A DNA stretch of 64,000 nucleotides from JAWKUK01 sp041398605 (lineage in GTDB: Bacteria > Planctomycetota > UBA1135 > GCA-002686595), in contig JAWKUK010000017.1 of assembly GCA_041398605.1 (NCBI GenBank), positions 124,001-188,000 of the forward strand, written 5' to 3'. Made by a program: the position numbers and the translations under genes. Shown piece after piece: positions 34,444 through 43,163 of the stretch. Numbering within the stretch: the stretch's first letter is position 1; each line of letters starts with the position of its first letter. The notes under the pieces were generated by a model. That model searched no databases. It had not been told where the DNA came from and was given only the letters and a program-made list of their open reading frames with translations.

Positions 34444-36074
34444 GCCAGGCTGGAGACCGAGACGCAGCGGGGCGGGTGATCGGCGGGCCAGAGTCCCGCC
34501 AGCTCGATCTGCTGCACCGCAAGCTGCGCGAGAGCGAAGAGCGGTACCGGATGTTCGTCGAGCACGCCCTCGACGCCATCTGGTGCCTCGAGACGCCGCT
34601 GCCGATCGATCTGCCGCTGCCGCCCGAAGAGCAAGCGCGGCGCTGGCTGCGCTTCGGGCGCGTCACTGAATGCAATGACGCGTTCGCGCAGCGCGTCGGA
34701 GCAAAGTCGGCGGATCAGGTGCGCGGCTTGGCGGTCTCCAAGCTGACCCAACACTGGATCGCGCGTCCGGGCGACACCTTCTTGCGCCTCGCCGAGTCGC
34801 GCTACACGCCGCAAGACCGCATCGCGGTCGAGGTCGACGGCGAGGGCGAAGAGCGGCACCTCCGCATCGGCCTCTTCGGCGTCATCGGCCCTGACATCAT
34901 CCAGCGGATCTGGATCGTCGAGCAGGACATCACGCGGCAGGTCATCGAGGACAAAGAGCTGCGCGAGAGCCGTGACCTGTACGAGGCGGTCATCCGCACC
35001 GCGCTGGATGGGATCTGCATCCTCGACGACGACCTCCATATCGTCGACTGCAACGCTGCGCTCGAGCAGCTCCTAGGTGGGACCCGCGGTGAGCTGCTCG
35101 GCCTCGATGCCCGCGAGCTCGTCGTTGTGACGCGCCGCGATGGCCTCGAGCCGTACCTCGGCGCGTTGCGCAGCGCGGGCGGGTGGCGCGGGCGGGTCGG
35201 CGTGCGCTGCCTCGACGGGTCGCTGCGCGACGTGGAGCTCTCCGTGCGGCACACGCCGACGAGCGGCGGCCGCTACTACTGCTTCGCCCAAGATGTCACG
35301 CACGAGGTCATGGCGCGGGAGGCGGAGCGGCGGCGGGAGGCGCAGATGGCGCACATCGCGCGCCTGTCGACGCTCGGCGAGATGGCGTCCGGGATCGCCC
35401 ACGAGCTGAACCAACCGCTGGCAGCGATCGTCAACTATGCGACAGGTGCGGCCCGACGTCTGCGCGCTCGGGGCGAAGCAGACGACGAGCTGCTTCGCGC
35501 GATCGACCAAGTCGGGAATCAGGCGCGGCGCGCAGGCGGGATCATCCAGCGCATGCGCTCGTTCGCCCACAAGGGCGACGGCGGGGTGATTCGTTGCTCC
35601 TTGAATCAGATCGTCGAGGAGACCGTCGGGTTCCTCGGGCTCACCTCAGCGGGCCGCCGGATCCGTGTGGAGCTGGACCTCCTCGCAGAGCCGGACGAAG
35701 TGCTCGCCGATCCCATCCGGATCGAGCAGGTCCTCGTCAACCTGATTCGGAATGCGGAGGACGCGCTTGAGGGTATGTCCTCAGAGCGAGCCCCGCGGCG
35801 GCCGAGGATCATGATCCGCACGGCGATGGGACCCGAGCCGGGCTTGCTCGAGGTGCAGGTCGAGGACGAGGGGCCGGGCCTGTCGCCCGAAGCCATGGCG
35901 CACCTCTACACCCCTTTCTTCACGACAAAGCCGTCAGGGCTCGGCCTAGGCTTGTCGATCAGCGCCTCGATCGTGCACTCTCATGGCGGGCGGCTCTGGG
36001 TCACCCCTGCGCCTCGAACGGGCGCGTGTTTTCACTTCACACTCGCCGTGCCGTACTCCACCATCGCCCCATGA
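34428..36074 (+). CDS. PAS-domain sensor histidine kinase (FixL-like)
   Basis: The 548-aa soluble kinase has two PAS-type regions: about 35-170 (with an unusual PLPIDLPLPPEEQ insertion) and 180-295 (YEAVIRTALDGICILDDDLHIV). HisKA follows, with phospho-acceptor His325 in ASGIAHELNQPLAAIVNYAT. The HATPase_c domain has Asn442 in NLIRNAEDALEG, EDEGPGLS and GLGLGLSIS. No membrane helix is seen, so it senses a cytoplasmic signal. Architecture resembles FixL, but heme binding cannot be claimed. The response regulator gene follows with a 4-nt ATGA overlap. Confidence 0.9.
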   Translation: MEEALSQAGDRDAAGRVIGGPESRQLDLLHRKLRESEERYRMFVEHALDAIWCLETPLPIDLPLPPEEQARRWLRFGRVTECNDAFAQRVGAKSADQVRGLAVSKLTQHWIARPGDTFLRLAESRYTPQDRIAVEVDGEGEERHLRIGLFGVIGPDIIQRIWIVEQDITRQVIEDKELRESRDLYEAVIRTALDGICILDDDLHIVDCNAALEQLLGGTRGELLGLDARELVVVTRRDGLEPYLGALRSAGGWRGRVGVRCLDGSLRDVELSVRHTPTSGGRYYCFAQDVTHEVMAREAERRREAQMAHIARLSTLGEMASGIAHELNQPLAAIVNYATGAARRLRARGEADDELLRAIDQVGNQARRAGGIIQRMRSFAHKGDGGVIRCSLNQIVEETVGFLGLTSAGRRIRVELDLLAEPDEVLADPIRIEQVLVNLIRNAEDALEGMSSERAPRRPRIMIRTAMGPEPGLLEVQVEDEGPGLSPEAMAHLYTPFFTTKPSGLGLGLSISASIVHSHGGRLWVTPAPRTGACFHFTLAVPYSTIAP

Positions 36075-36703
36075 GCTCCCGCCCCACCGTGTTCGTTGTC
36101 GACGACGACCCGGCCATGCGCGATTCGCTGGCGTTCCTGATCAGGACGGTCGACGTCCCCGTGGAGTGCCACCCGTCGGCGGAGGACTTCCTGAAGGCCT
36201 ACGACTCGCGGGTCCCTGGGTGCATCGTGCTCGACGTGCGTATGCCTGGCCTCTCCGGCCTCGAGCTCATGGAGCACTTGCAGAAGGACCGCTTCGCGCC
36301 GCCCGTCCTCTTGATCACCGGGCATGGCGACATCCCGATGGCCGTGCGCGCGCTCAAGGCGGGCGCGTTCGACTTTATCGAGAAGCCGTTCAGTGACCAG
36401 GTCTTGTTGGAGCGCATCCAGCAAGCGCTGCAGCTCGACGAGGTGGAGCGCGCGGCTCTGCTCTCGCGCGCTGACATCGAGCGGCGGCACGAGCGGCTGA
36501 CGCCCCGCGAGCGCCAGGTCTTCGAGGCTGTGGTCTCCGGCAAGGCGAACAAGGTGATCGCGGGCGAGCTCGGCCTCTCGCAGAAGACGATCGAGGTCCA
36601 CCGCGCGCACGTGATGGAGAAGATGCGCGCGGAGAGCTTCGCGGACCTCGTGAAGATGGCGATCTCCCTGGAGGTCACCGGCCCACCGCAGACGATCGAA
36701 TGA
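36071..36703 (+). CDS. FixJ-type response regulator
   Basis: The 210-aa regulator has a receiver domain (residues 1-120) with acidic pocket VVDDDPAM and phospho-acceptor Asp55 in LDVRMPG. The FixJ-type segment FDFIEKPFSDQVLLERI follows. A LuxR-type helix-turn-helix covers about 143-200 (LTPRERQVFEAVVSGKANK, LGLSQKTIEVHRAHVMEKM). It is the cognate partner of the coupled kinase gene. Target promoters are unknown. Confidence 0.93.
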   Translation: MSSRPTVFVVDDDPAMRDSLAFLIRTVDVPVECHPSAEDFLKAYDSRVPGCIVLDVRMPGLSGLELMEHLQKDRFAPPVLLITGHGDIPMAVRALKAGAFDFIEKPFSDQVLLERIQQALQLDEVERAALLSRADIERRHERLTPRERQVFEAVVSGKANKVIAGELGLSQKTIEVHRAHVMEKMRAESFADLVKMAISLEVTGPPQTIE

Positions 36704-36724
36704 CCCCCCGATCGAACCCAACCG

Positions 36725-37507
36725 ATGCGAGTGCAGGTCCTCTCGAGCGGCTCACGTGGCAACGCCACGCTCCTGCGCGCCGGTGACCAGACCGTGCTCG
36801 TCGACGCCGGCCTCGGCCCGCGCGTGATGCGCGCGCGCCTCGAGGCCGCGGGCGTCGGGCTCTTCGGCATCGACCATATCCTCGTCAGCCACGCGCACCT
36901 CGACCACTCGCGCAGCACCGGCAAAATCGCGCGCAGCTACCGCGCGACGTTGCACGCCACCGAGCGCAACCTCGGGCACCGCGCGTGCGCCATGGCGCAG
37001 TCCATGGCGACGATGCCGGCCAACGGCACCTTCAAGCTCAACACAAAGTCCGGCGCGCCCATCGACGTGCGCACCGTGACCGTCCCCCACGACTGTGACC
37101 CGACGATCGGCTTCCGCTTCGAGCACGAGGGCCGCGTCCTCGCGCACGTGACGGACCTCGGCGAGGCGCGCGACGACCTCGTGCGCGCCCTCGTCGACCC
37201 GCACGTCCTCGTCGTGGAGTCGAATCACGACCTCGAGCTGCTCGCGACCGGCCCCTATCCCGCCGAGCTCAAGCGCCGCGTCGCGGGCCCGCGCGGGCAC
37301 CTCTCCAACGCTCAGGCGGCCGACCTGATCGCCGCGCTCGCGGGGCCGCGCCTGCACACCGTCGTCCTCGCGCACCTCTCGGAGAAGAACAACACGCCGG
37401 AGCTGGCCGTCGCCGCCGCGCGCGCGGGCCTCGCGCGGCGCGGGCGCGAGGACGTCACGGTCCTGGTCGCCGCGCAAGACGAGGTCAGCGCGCTCGTCAA
37501 AGTCTGA
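36725..37507 (+). CDS. MBL-fold metallohydrolase (YycJ/WalJ-like)
   Basis: The 260-aa protein begins MRVQVLSSGSRGNATLLRAG, the typical start of the YycJ group, and has the metal-binding SHAHLDH (55-61). Further ligands are likely in VPHDCDP, HVTDLGE and VLAHLSEKNNTPELA. RGHLSNAQAADLIA is another group hallmark. In firmicutes WalJ is a nuclease that affects cell division and DNA repair; the activity here is inferred. It follows the response regulator by 21 nt. Confidence 0.85.
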   Translation: MRVQVLSSGSRGNATLLRAGDQTVLVDAGLGPRVMRARLEAAGVGLFGIDHILVSHAHLDHSRSTGKIARSYRATLHATERNLGHRACAMAQSMATMPANGTFKLNTKSGAPIDVRTVTVPHDCDPTIGFRFEHEGRVLAHVTDLGEARDDLVRALVDPHVLVVESNHDLELLATGPYPAELKRRVAGPRGHLSNAQAADLIAALAGPRLHTVVLAHLSEKNNTPELAVAAARAGLARRGREDVTVLVAAQDEVSALVKV

Positions 37508-37559
37508 GCGCGCCTATGATGCGCCGAGGGCGCGCGCCGTTGCGCCGCGCCCGCGCCCC

Positions 37560-38336
37560 ATGGACGACCCCACCCCGACTCTCGCGAGCGCGTCCGACGT
37601 GCTCGCGCTGATGGCCGCGCACCGCTCGGTGCGTCGCTTCACGGCCGCGCCCGTGCCCGACTCCGACGTGCACGCCGCGGTCGCGGCGGCCCAATGCGCG
37701 GCGACCTCGTCTTGGATCCAGGCGTACGCGCTCTTGCGCGTCGAGGACCCCGTGCAGCGCGCGGCGCTCGTGCCGCTCGTCGGTGGCCAGGCGCAGGTCG
37801 CCGAGGCCGGCGCGTTCTTCGTCGTGCTCGCGGACACGCGCCGGCACAGGCTCCTGGCGGAGCGCGCGGGCGCGCCCTACGCAAACAACCTCGAGGTGTT
37901 CTTGTTGGCGACGGTCGATGCGTCGCTCTTTGCGCAGAACCTGGCGCTGGCGTTCGAGGCACAGGGGTACGGCATCTGCTACATCGGCGGCCTACGGAAC
38001 CAGCTGGAGGACGTCGACCGGCTCCTGGCGCTGCCGCACGGCGTGTACCCCCTGTTCGGGCTCTGCGTGGGCGTCCCGGCCGAGGACCCGGGCACGCGCC
38101 CGCGGCTCCCGGTCGAGGCCGTTTGCTTCACGGACCGCTATCCGAGCGACGCGGAGGTCCTGGCCCAGGTCGACGCGTTCGACGCGACGGCCCGCGCTTA
38201 TTACGCGGCCCGCGGCGCGACGGACGCGCGCGGCGTGCCGCGCGACTGGTCCGGGGGGACGTGGCGCAAGTTCAAGGCGCCGATGCGGCCGGACCTCGCG
38301 CGGTACTTCCGCGCGAAGGGTGCGAGCTTCGATTGA
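37560..38336 (+). CDS. NfsA-like NAD(P)H nitroreductase
   Basis: The 258-aa FMN enzyme has AAHRSVRRFTAAPVPDSDV near the N-terminus and the central LALAFEAQGYGICYIGGLRNQ of the nitroreductase family. The C-terminus (RAYYAARGATDARGVPRDWSG, ending RPDLARYFRAKGASF) matches the NfsA/FRP subgroup. It would reduce nitroaromatics or quinones with NADPH and FMN. Its start is 52 nt after the MBL gene stop, so it may be co-transcribed. Confidence 0.85.
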   Translation: MDDPTPTLASASDVLALMAAHRSVRRFTAAPVPDSDVHAAVAAAQCAATSSWIQAYALLRVEDPVQRAALVPLVGGQAQVAEAGAFFVVLADTRRHRLLAERAGAPYANNLEVFLLATVDASLFAQNLALAFEAQGYGICYIGGLRNQLEDVDRLLALPHGVYPLFGLCVGVPAEDPGTRPRLPVEAVCFTDRYPSDAEVLAQVDAFDATARAYYAARGATDARGVPRDWSGGTWRKFKAPMRPDLARYFRAKGASFD

Positions 38337-38390
38337 CACGGGCTGTGCCGCTGGAATCCGGCATCGGCTGCGTACCTTAGACTGGGTCGC

Positions 38391-38933
38391 ATGGACCCTC
38401 GTGCGCGACTGACCCGCGACATCGTTCGCCTCATCCTGGCGGCGGCGCTCCTCTCGGCGCCGGTGTTCTTGTTCGCGGAGGAGTTCGACCGCGAGCACAT
38501 CCTGCGCGTCGCGGCCTCGAACGGCGTCACGGCGGTCCTGTGCGCCGGCCTCCTGGCGCTGCTGCGCCGCGGCAGCGTCGAGCCCGTAGCCCGCGGGCTC
38601 GTGCTGGGCCTCTTCACGCTGGTCGGCGTCCTCGCCTGGACGAACGGCGAGGATGTCCATGTGAACGTGATCAACTTCGTGCTCGTGACGCTGCTCGCGA
38701 GCGTGCTGCTGGGCCGCGCGTCCCTCTTGGCGGTCGGCGCGCTCTCAGCCGCCGAGATGTGCGCGATCGCATGGCGCACCGCCCGCGCCGCGCCGGGCGA
38801 AGAGCTCACGGAGGCCCGCTTCGAATCGATCGCGCAGTTCTTGCCGACGTTTGCGGTCGTGGTGCTCGTCCTGTGGCTCCATTCCGCGAACCGATCCAAG
38901 CGAGAGCTGGCCCCCAGCGACGACCGCCATTGA
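38391..38933 (+). CDS. Small polytopic membrane protein, function unknown
   Basis: The 180-aa protein has about five hydrophobic segments (LILAAALLSAPVFLFA, GVTAVLCAGLLALL, GLVLGLFTLVGVLAW, VINFVLVTLLASVLLG, LPTFAVVVLVLWL) and a short charged end. The layout resembles the membrane part of some sensor kinases, but no kinase follows; the protein stops and a convergent gene starts after 68 nt. It could be a truncated sensor or a stand-alone protein. No family was recognised. Confidence 0.6.
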   Translation: MDPRARLTRDIVRLILAAALLSAPVFLFAEEFDREHILRVAASNGVTAVLCAGLLALLRRGSVEPVARGLVLGLFTLVGVLAWTNGEDVHVNVINFVLVTLLASVLLGRASLLAVGALSAAEMCAIAWRTARAAPGEELTEARFESIAQFLPTFAVVVLVLWLHSANRSKRELAPSDDRH

Positions 38934-39001
38934 GCCGAATTCACCAAGGCCGTCGATGACGCGCTGGCTCTCGGGTCAGCGAGCCACCGGAGCGATCGCC
39001 G

Positions 39002-40789
39002 TCAATACCGATCGAGGTGCAGCAGGACGGCGTTCGAGGCGTTCCATGTCGAACCGCAGGGACCTGGAGTCGAGGTCTGGTACAGCGCTTGGAATGGCAG
39101 TTCAAGGTAAGACAAATTGGCCAGTTGGAATGCCGTAGGGGTCGCGACGTGCTCGAAGCTCGCGATGCCGCTCCCATCGGAGACGCCGACGATCCAATGG
39201 ATCGGCGCCGCAATGCAGACGACCCCGTCCCCGTAAACGTGGCCCGCAGGCAACGCGAGGCCGGGGCGACCCAACGTCAAGATCGTCGTAGTGCCCGGCG
39301 GCAAACCGTCGATCACCGCGCGTTGGAACTCGACCTGATTGAAGCCGCGCTCAAATGCGAGGCGTGCGCCGGGCCCCGCCGCATTTGGACACCCTCGACC
39401 CGGTACCGCAGCGCCACATGGGCAATCACGGGTCTCGCTCGTCGCGGGTTGACACGTCGGGCGACCGATCTCCAGGCAAGCGTTCGAAGCGGAAGGTGTG
39501 TAGTCGATCGCCGCGACGATCCCCGCATTGAACGTGTATTGATTGGGATGGTACTGTCCGAAGTAGCCCGAGTAGTACGGCCCGCCGGTGACCAGGGTCC
39601 TGCCGTCGTATGCGATCCCGCCGGATCCGAGGTATGCGTAGTAGATATCCTGTGGCGCCGTCATCGCAACGTGTTGACTCCATCCACCGTCGCAACGCTC
39701 AAAGGCAAAGATCGTCCCAGACCCGCCGGTTGGGGAACCGGGACCCGCGCCGGGGATCACCCAGCCGGGCACTCCGACGAACAACGTCGGTGGCACGTAG
39801 ATGAACTCGGACCCAAAGCCAGGCCCAAGAGCGGTCACGCCCTGTCCGATGGTGGGATCGATCCGTTCCTGCAACTCCCAGACACCAGCCGCGCTGCGGC
39901 GATAGGCGAAAATCGCGCCAACCAGGCCTTGTGTTCCGGATTCCCAACCCTCGGCCAGGCCACCAACAAAAAGCTCGTCACCGTGGAGCGCAAGCTCCGT
40001 GCCAAAATTTAAGTCACGCCGTGTCGGGTAGGGATGATCAATGCGTTGCTCAAGCACCCAGGTATTCGCCGCGCGACGCATAATAAAAACACTTCCAACA
40101 CCCTGAAATCCGTTTACAAGCGCCGTCCTAAAACTAATCGCAGCCACATCTCCATCAACTCCCATCAGCCGTCCAAAGGACGATCCACTAGAATTGGGGT
40201 CGACGCCCAACTGAAAGGCCGTGACGACCTGAGTCACATCCCAAGCACCATTCGCATTGCGCTCCCTAAAGAGAACCTGGCCTCGTTGTGGCGCTTGGGG
40301 ATGAGAAATCATGAGAGTCTCCCCATCGTAAGCCATGCCATAGGCTGGGTTGAGATTGGGAATAGACGGCCGAAGCAAGACATTAGCCGGGAACCACAGA
40401 CCATTGATTCGTCGAAATTCATAGGCATCGTGCACGCCCTCACTTCGCACCATCAACGAATCATCAAAAATAGCGACCTCGTCCGCAAAGGAGGCTGTAC
40501 TTCCGAACGACGGAAAACTACTACTCATGCGGAGCAGCTGAGTCTGAACCCATTCCCCGCCTGCTCCACGCTCAAATATAGTGACCGCCCCCACCTCAAC
40601 CGGATTCAAGTACACGGAATCAGACGCTACGGCCACGACACCGTCCCCAATAGCGACGGAGCGACCGAAGAACCCATCCAGTGTCGGGTTGCTGGTTCGC
40701 AGGAACTCGGGAACCCTAACTTGCGCAGGGGCCGTCGCCCCAAACAGGGCGGCCCACAATAGGCCCGCACGACTAAGAAAATAGGACAT
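39002..40789 (-). CDS. Large secreted protein with FG-GAP-like blades and Cys-rich C-terminal module
   Basis: The 595-aa protein has a signal peptide (LLWAALFGATAPAQ). Residues 30-430 contain repeated blades such as DGFFGRSVAIGDGVVAVAS, NFGTELALHGDELFVGG and GIAYDGRTLVTGG, as in integrin-alpha FG-GAP propellers. The C-terminal 150 residues start with CPCGAAVPGRGCPNAAGPG, a module seen at the end of many secreted proteins in some Planctomycetes. The N-terminal half is encoded by visibly AT-richer DNA than the C-terminal half and the neighbours. A surface or extracellular role is likely; the ligand is unknown. Confidence 0.75.
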   Translation of the reverse strand: MSYFLSRAGLLWAALFGATAPAQVRVPEFLRTSNPTLDGFFGRSVAIGDGVVAVASDSVYLNPVEVGAVTIFERGAGGEWVQTQLLRMSSSFPSFGSTASFADEVAIFDDSLMVRSEGVHDAYEFRRINGLWFPANVLLRPSIPNLNPAYGMAYDGETLMISHPQAPQRGQVLFRERNANGAWDVTQVVTAFQLGVDPNSSGSSFGRLMGVDGDVAAISFRTALVNGFQGVGSVFIMRRAANTWVLEQRIDHPYPTRRDLNFGTELALHGDELFVGGLAEGWESGTQGLVGAIFAYRRSAAGVWELQERIDPTIGQGVTALGPGFGSEFIYVPPTLFVGVPGWVIPGAGPGSPTGGSGTIFAFERCDGGWSQHVAMTAPQDIYYAYLGSGGIAYDGRTLVTGGPYYSGYFGQYHPNQYTFNAGIVAAIDYTPSASNACLEIGRPTCQPATSETRDCPCGAAVPGRGCPNAAGPGARLAFERGFNQVEFQRAVIDGLPPGTTTILTLGRPGLALPAGHVYGDGVVCIAAPIHWIVGVSDGSGIASFEHVATPTAFQLANLSYLELPFQALYQTSTPGPCGSTWNASNAVLLHLDRY

Positions 40790-40791
40790 CT

Positions 40792-40962
40792 TCAGATCAA
40801 CCTCACGATCAAGACTAGGTCGCTACCGGGCACAACGCTGGCCGGAAGGACCGAATGAAACGTTACGGAATTGTCAAAGTTGAAGGACTGTCCTATCTGA
40901 TGCCCATCAACGGGATCAAAGTAGGCCCCTGATAAGGTCCGATTTCCGGCTCTCCTGCTGCT
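40792..40962 (-). pseudogene. Possible C-terminal remnant of a secreted-protein gene
   Basis: A short minus-strand frame lies between a TAA (40963-40965) and a TGA (40792-40794). It encodes about 56 residues, including SGAYFDPVDGHQIGQSFNF, DNSVTFHSVLPASVVPG and SDLVLIVRLI, which reads like the end of a real beta-rich protein. There is no start codon before it, and the upstream frame is broken. It lies in the AT-richer patch directly before the FG-GAP protein gene. It may be a decayed gene end or a chance open stretch. Confidence 0.3.
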
Positions 40963-41163
40963 TTAGGGACGGGCTGGCCGGCGGCTTCGGCCTCGAATCC
41001 TGGATTTGAGCCAACACAACCTACCGCTCGCCCCACTCCGGCGCACGCACCCTCTATGTCCCTCTGCGCGCGTACCGGAAACTCGGGGGCGCAGATCTGA
41101 CACATAGGCAAAACGGGGTCCAAGCCCAGCGGTCGAACTCCGCAATGATCGCGCCCTCAGGCC
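40963..41163. other. Intergenic remainder of the AT-richer patch
   Basis: Only short frames without family similarity occur here. With the adjacent remnant it makes up a 374-nt gap between the FG-GAP protein gene and the first glycosyltransferase stop. The base composition rises back toward that of the chromosome near 41100. No terminator or repeat was made out. Confidence 0.4.
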
Positions 41164-41862
41164 TCAATAGGGCAGCTTCGCGAAGCGCCAGCGCACGATC
41201 GCCCAGACCGCGATGAAGGCGTCTTTGAGGCCGATCTTCTTGCCCTCGTGGTAGCCCCGGCCCGCATAGCTGATCGGCACCTCGTATACCACGACGCGCA
41301 TGCGCGCGATCTTGGCCGTCATCTCAGGCTCCACCGCGAATGTGCGCGACTGGATGTCGAGCTTCTCCGCGACCTCGCGCTTCATCGCCTTGTAGCAGGT
41401 CTCCATGTCGGAGAGGTACAGGTCGGTGAACATGTTGCTCACGAGGGTCAACATGCGGTTCCCGAGCGTGTGCCAGAAGGCGTGCACCTTGCGCACCGGC
41501 GTCTTCAAGAAGCGGCTGCCGTAGACGACGTCCGCCTTCCCGTCGAGCAACGGCGCGAGCAGCGTCGGGTAATCGTTCGGGTCGTACTCGAGGTCCGCGT
41601 CCTGGACGAGGACGATGTCGCCTCGGACCTCCCGAAAGCCCGTCGACAAGGCGCCGCCCTTGCCCTTGTTCACCTCATGGTGGATGCAACGGATCTCCGG
41701 GTGCCGCCGCGCGAGGTCGTCCATGATCTCGCGCGAACGGTCGCGCGAGCCGTCATTGACGAGGAGGACCTCCTTGTCGAAGGGCTGGGCGAGGACCCGT
41801 TGCACGATCTCTTCGAGCGTGCGCTCCTCGTTGTAAACGGGCATCACGACGGACAACTTCAT
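41164..41862 (-). CDS. Family 2 glycosyltransferase, dolichol-phosphate-mannose-synthase-like
   Basis: The 232-aa enzyme begins MKLSVVMPVYNEERTLEEI. It has VNDGSRDRSREIM, the metal-binding QDADLEYDPNDYP and the acceptor-site region VVYGSRFLKT, all typical of DPM1-like GT2 enzymes. The QSRTFAVEPEMTAKI and ISYAGRGYHEGKKIG stretches also fit. It lacks C-terminal membrane helices, so it is probably peripheral. It would transfer a sugar from a nucleotide donor to a polyprenyl phosphate. It is the last of four coupled glycosyltransferase genes, 11 nt after the previous stop. Confidence 0.9.
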   Translation of the reverse strand: MKLSVVMPVYNEERTLEEIVQRVLAQPFDKEVLLVNDGSRDRSREIMDDLARRHPEIRCIHHEVNKGKGGALSTGFREVRGDIVLVQDADLEYDPNDYPTLLAPLLDGKADVVYGSRFLKTPVRKVHAFWHTLGNRMLTLVSNMFTDLYLSDMETCYKAMKREVAEKLDIQSRTFAVEPEMTAKIARMRVVVYEVPISYAGRGYHEGKKIGLKDAFIAVWAIVRWRFAKLPY

Positions 41863-41873
41863 GGCAGGCGCGC

Positions 41874-43163
41874 TCACCGCGGCGGGTCTTGGGTCAGGGT
41901 CGTGAGGCCATCGAACAACTCGTCCAGGCCCATGAATTGAGTGATTCCAGCTTGCAGCTCTCGGTAGCCGCCCTCGTCCTCGATGCACCAGTGCGGGCGC
42001 AAGAACAAGGGCAGGATGTCATCGTCCGACCGCCTTCGTCCAGCCTGGACTTGCCGCCGTCGCTCCATCCAATGGTCCCAACGACCGAGGAGGTCGTTGA
42101 TCCCGATCAAGTCGGCGATCGCCACCTTGTTGATCACGTCTTTGTCAGGGAGCTTGCGCTTGAACCGCCCCCAGAAACTCGCTACCGGGCCAGCGCCGCC
42201 CAAGGTCTCAAGCTCCTCGATGCGATACGCGCGCTGGTCCGAGAGCCCCGAGCACACGAGCGCGCGTCGCGTCGCGAGGGCGAGCATCGCCGGGAGCACC
42301 CGCTTGAAGTTCGCGTCGTCGTAGTTCTTGACGCACGCCAACAGCGGGTTGCGAATCTGAATCAGCCGCAAGCGCTCGACCGGCAGCCGGCGGCTCGTGC
42401 TGGAGTGGTGGTGATAGCAGATGGCGCGCGGCTCGTAGTGCACCTCATACCCGTGCACCCACGTGCGCCACCCGAGGTCGACGTCCTCGTAATAGGCGAA
42501 GAACTCCTCGTCGAAGCCCCCCACCGCGAAGAACGCGTCGAGGTCCATCGACATCGCGCCGCCGCAGGCGAAGAGCGACTTGCGGTGCGTGTCGAACTCG
42601 GGCGCAGGTTCAGCGAGGTAGCCGCGCTGCAGCCCGATGCCGTGGAAGTTCATCCCGCCGGCCGCAGAGTTCAACACCTTGCCGTCCCACGAGAACATCT
42701 TCGCCGTCGCCGCGATCGCGACGCCGCGCGTCACCGGGGCGACGAGCGCGCGCAGGAAGCCCTTGTCGACGTGGATGTCGTTGTTCAAGAACACGAGCTG
42801 CGTCGGCTTCAGCGGGCCACTCTGGGCCTCGCGCGCGCCCTGGTTGCAGCCCGCGGCAAAGCCGATGTTGCGCGCGTTCTCGACGAGGCGCACCCAGCCG
42901 TACTTCGCGCGGATCTCGGCCTGGCTGCCGTCGTCCGAGCCGTTGTCGACCAGGATCACCTCGAAGCGATCCGCGGGATAGTCGAGGGCGCGCAGCGTCT
43001 CGAAGCACGGCCCCAGGTGGTGCCGACCGTTCCAATTGAGGATGACGATCGACACCCGCGGGAGCTCCGCGTCGGTCAACGGCTCGACCGGCGCGACGGC
43101 GAGCCAACGCTCGACTTCGGCGGGATCGCGGCGCGGCGTGCGCGGAGCGGGTCGGGCGCTCAC
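41874..43163 (-). CDS. Family 2 glycosyltransferase, rhamnosyltransferase-like
   Basis: The 429-aa protein has a GT2 domain from about residue 30: VSIVILNWNGRHHL, VDNGSDDGS, FLNNDIHVDKGFLRAL and GGFDEEFFAYYEDVDLGWR, a pattern of WbbL-like enzymes. The C-terminal third has no clear domain. The GTG at 43163 overlaps the upstream stop (GTGA). It probably acts in surface polysaccharide assembly; donor and acceptor are unknown. Confidence 0.85.
   Translation of the reverse strand: MSARPAPRTPRRDPAEVERWLAVAPVEPLTDAELPRVSIVILNWNGRHHLGPCFETLRALDYPADRFEVILVDNGSDDGSQAEIRAKYGWVRLVENARNIGFAAGCNQGAREAQSGPLKPTQLVFLNNDIHVDKGFLRALVAPVTRGVAIAATAKMFSWDGKVLNSAAGGMNFHGIGLQRGYLAEPAPEFDTHRKSLFACGGAMSMDLDAFFAVGGFDEEFFAYYEDVDLGWRTWVHGYEVHYEPRAICYHHHSSTSRRLPVERLRLIQIRNPLLACVKNYDDANFKRVLPAMLALATRRALVCSGLSDQRAYRIEELETLGGAGPVASFWGRFKRKLPDKDVINKVAIADLIGINDLLGRWDHWMERRRQVQAGRRRSDDDILPLFLRPHWCIEDEGGYRELQAGITQFMGLDELFDGLTTLTQDPPR

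Noticed and set aside
34428..36074. Heme-binding oxygen sensor FixL
   Set aside because: The domain order fits FixL-like kinases, but the heme-ligand context could not be identified in either PAS region, so an oxygen-sensing role is not claimed.
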